Shown here piece by piece: positions 41,093 to 46,088 of a stretch of 46,088 bases of DNA. Positions within the stretch are counted from its first letter, which is position 1, and every line of letters begins with the position of its first letter. The DNA comes from Ignavibacteriota bacterium (GTDB taxonomy: Bacteria; Bacteroidota; Ignavibacteria; Palsa-1295). The DNA is taken from assembly GCA_025357895.1 (NCBI GenBank), contig JANYLL010000266.1, forward strand, positions 1-46,088, read 5' to 3'. A model generated the notes under the pieces. It ran no database searches, was not told the DNA's origin, and worked only from the letters and a program-made list of their open reading frames with translations. The position numbers and the translations under genes are program-made.

Positions 41093-43354
41093 TCAATATT
41101 TAATAAGTTTTATAACTATTCTCTTCATACTTCCGGCATCATCTTGAGCAGTGAGCCTGCAAAGATATGTGCCTGCCGACATAAATTTTCCTGCTTCATC
41201 TTTTCCGTTCCAGAAGGCTTCGTAATTTCCGGATAGACGTGGGTTGGTCTTTATTATAGGGCAAATAATATTTCCGCGCAGATCGATGATCTCCAGCGAT
41301 ACCACTGCATCTTCTTCAGTTCTAAACTTTATTTGTGTTGTCGAAGTAAACGGATTCGGATAGACTTGGATCTGCACGGGCGATTCAGGGAGTGTTGTAA
41401 TTGCAGAAACTACATCTTTTACTGTGATCGTAAAGTTCTGAATATCAGTATTTTTATGTGAGTCCGTTGCACGCAGTGAAACAGAATATACTCCCGCAAT
41501 TGCAGTGGTGCCGGTTACATTACCGATGCTGTCGATCGTTAACCAATCAGGGGCGTGCAGAATGTCATACCGTATTCGCGGACCGGAAAAAGAACCGGCT
41601 ATAGCTTTATAAACGAACCTTACATGGGGACTAAAAGGAATAGCAGGAGGAATTGAGACAAAATGGATCGAGCTACTTATCAACTGCCAGTCAAGAGTGA
41701 TGGTATCAAAAGAATTGTACACCGCTACTTTTAATCCGATATTATCACCGATGAATTTTTTCATATCAGCACTCAGGAGGAAACCCGAATCCACACTGAC
41801 AATATTTCCGCCGATGTGCCAGCTAAAGTGCAGCGGCTCGCCGTTAGGATCGACGGCATGGACCATAAATGTATCAGCGATATCAGGGTTAAAAGGAAGA
41901 ACTCTTCTTCCGAGAAAGACAGATTCCTGATTAATTGAATCCTGATTGATGCGTACAGGAGCGAACGACACGATATGCGGAGGTAGTGGATAGATATTCG
42001 TAAATCGTCTTAACACATTGCGCGTAATCTGCGCGACGACAGGATCGGCTACCGGATAAAGTCCATCAACCCAATTGGTTGTTGCAGCATTGAAGACCGC
42101 TCCCCCTGAGTGAGTTGAATAATATCCCATTGTTGCATGGTTAGCATTTCCGGGTCTATTGGCTGTGGATATCCCCAGAATACAGAAATTTTTTGGAGTC
42201 TTATGTTCGCCTGTTATTTTCGGATATCCGCCAACCCAATGGAAAGGTGTTCCGTCGGTTTCATAACCAACGATCGAAGAACTATAACCGAATATTTCGC
42301 CGTCATGAATATTTGTGCCATTATATATCCAATGATGCGTATGGTAAGCAGTATAGCCTCCATAGCCCATGGATTTTACAAGTGTGCTTCCGTTATTGAC
42401 ATATCCGCCCTGATCAAAATTTACTCCCGTTAGGACATTTTCCGTATCGCTTACCGGCCAGCGCTCCCAAATGCAGGTAACAATAGAATCCTGTTTCGGA
42501 TGAAGTGGATCGTTCTTAAATCCTTTATAGCATACAAGTGTGTGCAGATTATCTTCATGGCGCACCTGCCACCAGCAGGTATTGCCTGAGAGGATCATCA
42601 TTCTCCCTCCGTGATTAACAAAGCTCTGACAAGCGTTTCTTTCCTTACGTGACCAGTATTCATCATGTCCTACGGTTATATAAACTTTATAGTGATCTAA
42701 AAAATGAGGGTCGCGGTCAAGATCGAGATTTGTGCAATACTCTACCTGAATTTTTTCTTTATCTGCCCATTGCACAAATTTATTGCTCCATCGGAAATAT
42801 CCTAATCCGCTGTCATTAGTGATGGGTCTGTTATAGGAAACTTTGTAGGCTGCGATCTTATCAGTGGAATTAAAATTATAAAGACTTTTTCCGCCCCAAT
42901 TATTATATGCCTGATATGTATTGACCGTTAGGCATACTACTACTTTCGAGAAAGAGCCTAATTCTTTTTCTTTCACAACGAAAATTATTTTCTTTGTGCC
43001 GTTCAAGACCGGAAAATCGGCTTCGTAAATTCCCGGTTTCCAATCGAAAGGGATCAATACTTCTGCGGTTGCATTCCATCCGCATCCTTTCGTATATACG
43101 CTATCGGGAACAGTTTGAAATCCGCCTCTAAGGGAATGAAGTGTAAGAACAGGTTCTTTTACCGCTCCGAGACGGAAGATCTTCAGATCGATCGTATCCA
43201 AACCACTGGAAATATAGAACTGCTGTTTTTCACCTTTAGTAATTGATTGCCGAGAGATGTAGCCGCCTTCCAGGGTTTGGGCGCCAAGGTTTGCTCCGAC
43301 AAAAATGTAAAAGCCGATCAGGAAGATCAGAAAAGTCTTAACAGAAAGCTGCAT
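41093..43354 (-). CDS. Large T9SS-exported protein with dimethylformamidase-beta-like domain
   Basis: This is a 753-residue protein with a signal peptide (FLIFLIGFYIFVGANLGAQ). A beta-rich N-terminal domain (~30-130) is followed, at about 135-490, by a domain like the C-terminal part of the N,N-dimethylformamidase large subunit: VCLTVNTYQAYNNWGGKSLY, then VYITVGHDEYWSRKERNACQ and GGRMMILSGNTCWWQVR. Residues ~560-660 form an Ig-like domain (DAPDWLTIDSIGNVTGT-like pattern, here HAPDWLTIDSIGNVTGT). The end (IQVYPNPFTSTTQIKFRT to IVIKLIKY) is a FlgD/T9SS sorting domain. Surface location is likely; whether it is an amidase is unknown. Confidence 0.88.
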   Translation of the reverse strand: MQLSVKTFLIFLIGFYIFVGANLGAQTLEGGYISRQSITKGEKQQFYISSGLDTIDLKIFRLGAVKEPVLTLHSLRGGFQTVPDSVYTKGCGWNATAEVLIPFDWKPGIYEADFPVLNGTKKIIFVVKEKELGSFSKVVVCLTVNTYQAYNNWGGKSLYNFNSTDKIAAYKVSYNRPITNDSGLGYFRWSNKFVQWADKEKIQVEYCTNLDLDRDPHFLDHYKVYITVGHDEYWSRKERNACQSFVNHGGRMMILSGNTCWWQVRHEDNLHTLVCYKGFKNDPLHPKQDSIVTCIWERWPVSDTENVLTGVNFDQGGYVNNGSTLVKSMGYGGYTAYHTHHWIYNGTNIHDGEIFGYSSSIVGYETDGTPFHWVGGYPKITGEHKTPKNFCILGISTANRPGNANHATMGYYSTHSGGAVFNAATTNWVDGLYPVADPVVAQITRNVLRRFTNIYPLPPHIVSFAPVRINQDSINQESVFLGRRVLPFNPDIADTFMVHAVDPNGEPLHFSWHIGGNIVSVDSGFLLSADMKKFIGDNIGLKVAVYNSFDTITLDWQLISSSIHFVSIPPAIPFSPHVRFVYKAIAGSFSGPRIRYDILHAPDWLTIDSIGNVTGTTAIAGVYSVSLRATDSHKNTDIQNFTITVKDVVSAITTLPESPVQIQVYPNPFTSTTQIKFRTEEDAVVSLEIIDLRGNIICPIIKTNPRLSGNYEAFWNGKDEAGKFMSAGTYLCRLTAQDDAGSMKRIVIKLIKY

Positions 43355-43782
43355 GTGTTGTTCTGTAGAATCAAGGAAATCAAGGAAAAATTTGCCAAAA
43401 ATACATACCTGAGGTTTTCTGTTTATTACGGCAATATTATCTTATCGTTAATAATTTCGATAACAACAAGTCGGCAACCTTTTGCATAACGATCAATACA
43501 AATATACACCTACATATCCTTTTGCGTTCCGTTTTTTTACGGATTTCAGAATAGCTCTCACCTCTTCCTTCGTATTATTGCATGAAGACGTTACAAACCC
43601 CTTGTTATACGTGAAACCTTCATCACGGGGCACACATCTTGTATTTCTGATGTGGATCACACACACTGCCTAAATTTTAGAGATATATTCTTTATCGCCA
43701 ATGAAAAATATTTCATTTCTTCTCATGAATCTTTGTTCGCGCTGCAATGTAGTTTATGCCATCACAGATCACTTGTGCGAAT
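43355..43782. promoter_or_regulatory. 428-bp divergent intergenic region with one promoter-like box
   Basis: No credible gene is here; two short open frames at 43482-43673 and 43701-43889 lack any protein-like pattern. A 13-mer AATACAAATATAC at 43495-43507 is identical to 20058-20070 upstream of the large repeat protein. On the minus strand it gives TATATTTG, a Bacteroidota-type -7 box, 145 bp before the start of the T9SS gene. A matching -33 TTTG is not evident. Confidence 0.4.
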
Positions 43783-44547
43783 ATGAAATTCCCCACATTA
43801 AAAAGCGTTACCATAGCAGTTTCATTTTGTTTCGCTTTCTATTCGATAGTTGGTTGCAGTGCTCCTGTGCGGACGACGAAGTATCTTGATGCCTACGATT
43901 CGCTTCCTTATAAAGATACGATCACAGTACATGCTCAGGCCAGAGTTGCATATAATGCAGCCATTGTTTCACTTCAAAAGCGCGGATATGTTCTTACTTA
44001 TAACGATCCTGCCGCAGGTAGTGCAAACTTCGAGATGAACAGCCCAACAAAACTTCCCGAAGAACAAAAACAATCGGAAGTAGATAATGCCGGACCATCT
44101 GTCGGAACAGTGATCCTCGTTGTGCTGGCGATCATACTTATTGTCGGCATTATTTATCTTATTGCAAATTCATCGGATGACGATTCGCAAGATCATAAAA
44201 AAGATTCTTCGAAGAACGATACAAAAAACTCGCAGAATAGGGGGGGAAGAGATAGCAGAAACCAGTTTCATCATAATGAGCGCTACCATGAACATCATGA
44301 TTATATCGGTCCGTTTATTTCCCCAATGGTAAGTCAAGTGCTCAGTGCTCCGCCGCCAAACCCTAGCTATCTCTATGTTCTCAGCTTAGACGCGACGGCA
44401 ACATCCGATTCGACTACGGAGATCCAGCTAAAAACCGAACGCCTGGACCTTCAGGGCAATGAGATAATGAATGAAGTTCAGTTCGAAAATAAGTACCTTA
44501 ACTATTCAATCTTCGATGGCATTGGGAAAGAAATGGAGAGGAGGTAG
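43783..44547 (+). CDS. Lipoprotein with internal membrane helix, unknown
   Basis: This 254-residue protein from ATG 43783 has a signal peptide ending in a lipobox (FYSIVGCSAP); an upstream start at 43756 is less suitable. The first soluble part (~25-105) is compact: TITVHAQARVAYNAAIVSLQKRGYVLTY. A second strong hydrophobic helix (VGTVILVVLAIILIVGIIYLI) lies near residues 108-130, unusual after a lipobox. A highly polar Asp/Lys/Asn/His segment follows (SSDDDSQDHKK, FHHNERYHEHHDY), and then a C-terminal beta-rich part. A run of seven G at 44240-44246 lies in the polar segment. I recognise no family. Confidence 0.75.
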   Translation: MKFPTLKSVTIAVSFCFAFYSIVGCSAPVRTTKYLDAYDSLPYKDTITVHAQARVAYNAAIVSLQKRGYVLTYNDPAAGSANFEMNSPTKLPEEQKQSEVDNAGPSVGTVILVVLAIILIVGIIYLIANSSDDDSQDHKKDSSKNDTKNSQNRGGRDSRNQFHHNERYHEHHDYIGPFISPMVSQVLSAPPPNPSYLYVLSLDATATSDSTTEIQLKTERLDLQGNEIMNEVQFENKYLNYSIFDGIGKEMERR

Positions 44548-44649
44548 TTGCAATTTTTTTAGGTATGGGAAAAGCTAAATGGATGCCCAATCGGTTTTCA
44601 TTGATGCTTAGAAGGAGTTGCGTATTTTTGGTGACAATTTACTAACCAC

Positions 44650-45561
44650 ATGGCTATACCTGATTTCCAGTCGATGATGCTTCCTATACTCACCTTTCTA
44701 GGAGATGGCAAGGAAAGAAAGTCCAAAGATATTAATGAATATCTTTCGAAGAAGTATGAACTCACGGAAGATGAGCTAAAGGAAATGCTACCGAGCCAAA
44801 GAGCGCGCCGATTCCCAAATAGGGTGGCATGGGTATTCACGTACTTCAAGCACGCCGGCCTCATCGATTCCCCGGCAAGAGGAGTATATAGGATCACTGA
44901 TACGGGCAGAGGAGTGCTTGCGAAGAATCCTGAGCGAATCGACCTGCGCTTTCTGAAGCAGTATGACAGCATTAAGGAGTTTACTTCGAGTAAGAAGGAA
45001 AAAATCGTAGAGGAAACGCAGACTCAAGCTGAGACCGTCAGGACTCCGACAGAGGTCATGCAAGAAGAATATCTGATAATGAAAAGAAGTCTTGCACAGG
45101 ATATTCTTTCAACGGTTAAATCATGCTCACCCACTTTCTTTGAAGCTCTCGTTGTTGATCTGCTTCTGGCAATGGGTTACGGCGGTTCGCGAATCGATGC
45201 TGGTGAGATTACGGCAAAGACCAATGACGGAGGAATTGACGGCGTTATTAAAGAAGATAAACTCGGACTCGATTCTGTTTACATCCAGGCAAAACGCTGG
45301 CAAGGATCGGTGGGACGACCAGACGTTCAGGCATTTGTCGGAGCCTTAGAGGGGCAGCGCGCAAAGAAAGGCGTCATGATAACAACTTCAACTTTCAGTG
45401 ACGGCGCTACTTCCTATGTAAAGAACATCGACAAACGTGTTGTGCTCATCGACGGCGAAATGCTTGCAGAATTAATGATTGAGCATAACGTTGGAGTCGC
45501 AGCATCCGAAACGTATGTCGTGAAGAAGATCGACTCTGATTATTTTAGTGAGGAGTTTTAA
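44650..45561 (+). CDS. mrr: Mrr-type restriction endonuclease
   Basis: This 303-residue protein has two domains. An N-terminal winged-helix Mrr_N domain (~1-95) begins IPDFQSMMLPILTFLGDGKE and includes AWVFTYFKHAGLIDSPARG and YRITDTGRG. The C-terminal PD-(D/E)xK nuclease (~150-290) has FFEALVVDLLLAMGYGG, the catalytic NDGGIDGVI near residue 195, and YIQAKRW near 214 in the Q-x-K form usual for Mrr, followed by GSVGRPDVQAFVGALEG. Mrr enzymes cut methylated foreign DNA (type IV). All catalytic residues are present. A related truncated nuclease follows 129 bp later. Confidence 0.95.
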   Translation: MAIPDFQSMMLPILTFLGDGKERKSKDINEYLSKKYELTEDELKEMLPSQRARRFPNRVAWVFTYFKHAGLIDSPARGVYRITDTGRGVLAKNPERIDLRFLKQYDSIKEFTSSKKEKIVEETQTQAETVRTPTEVMQEEYLIMKRSLAQDILSTVKSCSPTFFEALVVDLLLAMGYGGSRIDAGEITAKTNDGGIDGVIKEDKLGLDSVYIQAKRWQGSVGRPDVQAFVGALEGQRAKKGVMITTSTFSDGATSYVKNIDKRVVLIDGEMLAELMIEHNVGVAASETYVVKKIDSDYFSEEF

Positions 45562-45690
45562 AACAAACAATCTTTTTGAGACGAAGTAGGGTTTAATACT
45601 TTCACGGGCGACGAATTAGAGCGAAGGCGCTCCTTCACCAGCGAAAAATGCAATGTCTGTGCGGAATTTGGATGTGTAAGGGGAAAGAAG

Positions 45691-46002
45691 ATGGACGATA
45701 ATACAAAGTATCAAAAATCTACTATAGATGATTTGTTCTTTGGTATATTTGGCTTTTATCCAAGTAAAGCTGGGCAGGCATATGAAATGCTTGTCTCTGC
45801 TGTTCTAAAACTTGTCCTGAATAAGGATATCGAATACAACCAATTTGAAAGAGGCATCTATAGTGAAACAGTTTATCAACTTGATGGACTTATAAGAGGT
45901 GATAATTACCCGATAGAGGCAAAAGATTATACACTTAGAGATTCAAAAGTAGGACGCCCAGATCTGCAAAAATTGGAAGGCGCACTAGCTGTCTATCAGT
46001 AA
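45691..46002 (+). pseudogene. Truncated Mrr-like PD-(D/E)xK nuclease
   Basis: This 103-residue frame has a good ribosome site (AGGGGAAAGAAG) before ATG 45691. The helix with GQAYEMLVSAVLKLV, then Asp65 (YQLDGLI), Glu76-Ala-Lys78 (PIEAKDY) and KVGRPDLQKLEGAL align with the Mrr nuclease upstream (FEALVVDLLL, GGIDG, IQAKRW, VGRPDVQAFVGAL). The frame then ends abruptly at VYQ, where the other half of the fold should follow. The nuclease core residues are present, but the second part of the sheet is missing. It could be a remnant, or a short intact protein of an unfamiliar kind. Confidence 0.6.
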
Positions 46003-46088
46003 TCAGTTTGTCGATTGTTCCATTTTCTGATTTAATGTAAACTTTAGGTTTGCCATCCGATTCAATCACTATTTCGTGTTTAAATTCC
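45935..46088 (-). CDS. Partial open frame entering from the right edge
   Basis: The minus strand is open from the window edge (first full codon 46087) to a TAA at 45937-45935, giving 50 residues. The first ~31 residues (FKHEIVIESDGKPKVYIKSE, then NGTIDKLITD) look like real protein sequence. The last ~19 lie antisense to the truncated nuclease and are probably read-through. No family can be assigned from this fragment. Confidence 0.4.
   Translation of the reverse strand, partial: EFKHEIVIESDGKPKVYIKSENGTIDKLITDRQLVRLPIFADLGVLLLNL

Noticed and set aside
1..46088. tRNA, rRNA, integrase or transposase genes
   Set aside because: I looked for T-loop and CCA-type patterns and for typical recombinase motifs in the frames and saw none; a dedicated covariance or profile search would be needed to exclude them fully.

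Overview
The window looks like chromosomal DNA of a free-living bacterium from the Bacteroidota/Chlorobiota (FCB) side of the tree. Several things point there. Three predicted secreted proteins (1589-3157, 24904-26022, 41093-43354) end in type IX secretion (Por) sorting domains with the typical YPNP/FPNP lead-in. Many starts lack a clear Shine-Dalgarno, and TTG starts are used. Minus-strand TAnnTTTG boxes resemble Bacteroidota -7 elements. The gene set (OmpA with PD40 propeller, bacilliredoxin, NamZ/DUF1343, DUF1572) is common in that group. I cannot name a genus. I found no rRNA, tRNA or CRISPR array.

Layout. 1-140 is a nested palindrome resembling a MITE. 212-6522 carries accA, a YbgC-like thioesterase, a T9SS cargo protein, a BrnT/BrnA toxin-antitoxin pair, a small HicB-like protein and priA. 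6694-9402 (minus) has an alpha/beta hydrolase and an OmpA/PD40 envelope protein. 9483-12044 is a tight five-gene overlapping cassette (GNAT, GrpB, methyltransferase, ABM monooxygenase, DinB/DUF1572). 12195-16480 has an outer-membrane protein, apt, an M3 oligopeptidase and a flavin reductase. 16678-19944 (minus) encodes a 1088-residue exported Asn/Thr/Gly-rich repeat protein, with a 557-bp upstream region holding three repeated promoter-like boxes. 20502-22494 has terC, a hemerythrin and an RRM RNA-binding protein. 22631-24802 is a two-domain sugar-type oxidoreductase. 24904-29662 has a T9SS esterase, a lipoprotein truncated hemoglobin, a TPR/LuxR regulator and an outer-membrane barrel. 29746-32013 is a UDP-glucose dehydrogenase plus UDP-glucuronate decarboxylase pair that would make UDP-xylose. 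32014-32475 is an AT-rich gap with several DnaA-box-like 9-mers between diverging genes, a candidate replication origin. 32715-35438 is a single-chain MmeI-family restriction-modification enzyme. 35723-39512 has a bacilliredoxin, rpoN, a NamZ-like protein and a small membrane protein. 39492-43354 (minus) has an unlisted 39-residue membrane peptide, an MFS exporter and a large T9SS protein with a dimethylformamidase-like domain. 43783-46088 ends with a lipoprotein, an Mrr-type restriction enzyme and a truncated Mrr-like nuclease that abuts coding sequence on the other strand.

The window is mostly housekeeping and envelope genes, punctuated by small palindromic repeats (at least seven) and by defence genes. 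No integrase, transposase or phage gene is visible. The points most worth a second look are: the repeat-rich surface protein and its triplicated upstream boxes; the MmeI enzyme, whose specificity segment is much more AT-rich than its flanks and which is bracketed by related palindromes; the candidate origin; repeat DNA captured in frame as linkers in the 723-residue oxidoreductase; and the broken nuclease at the right edge.
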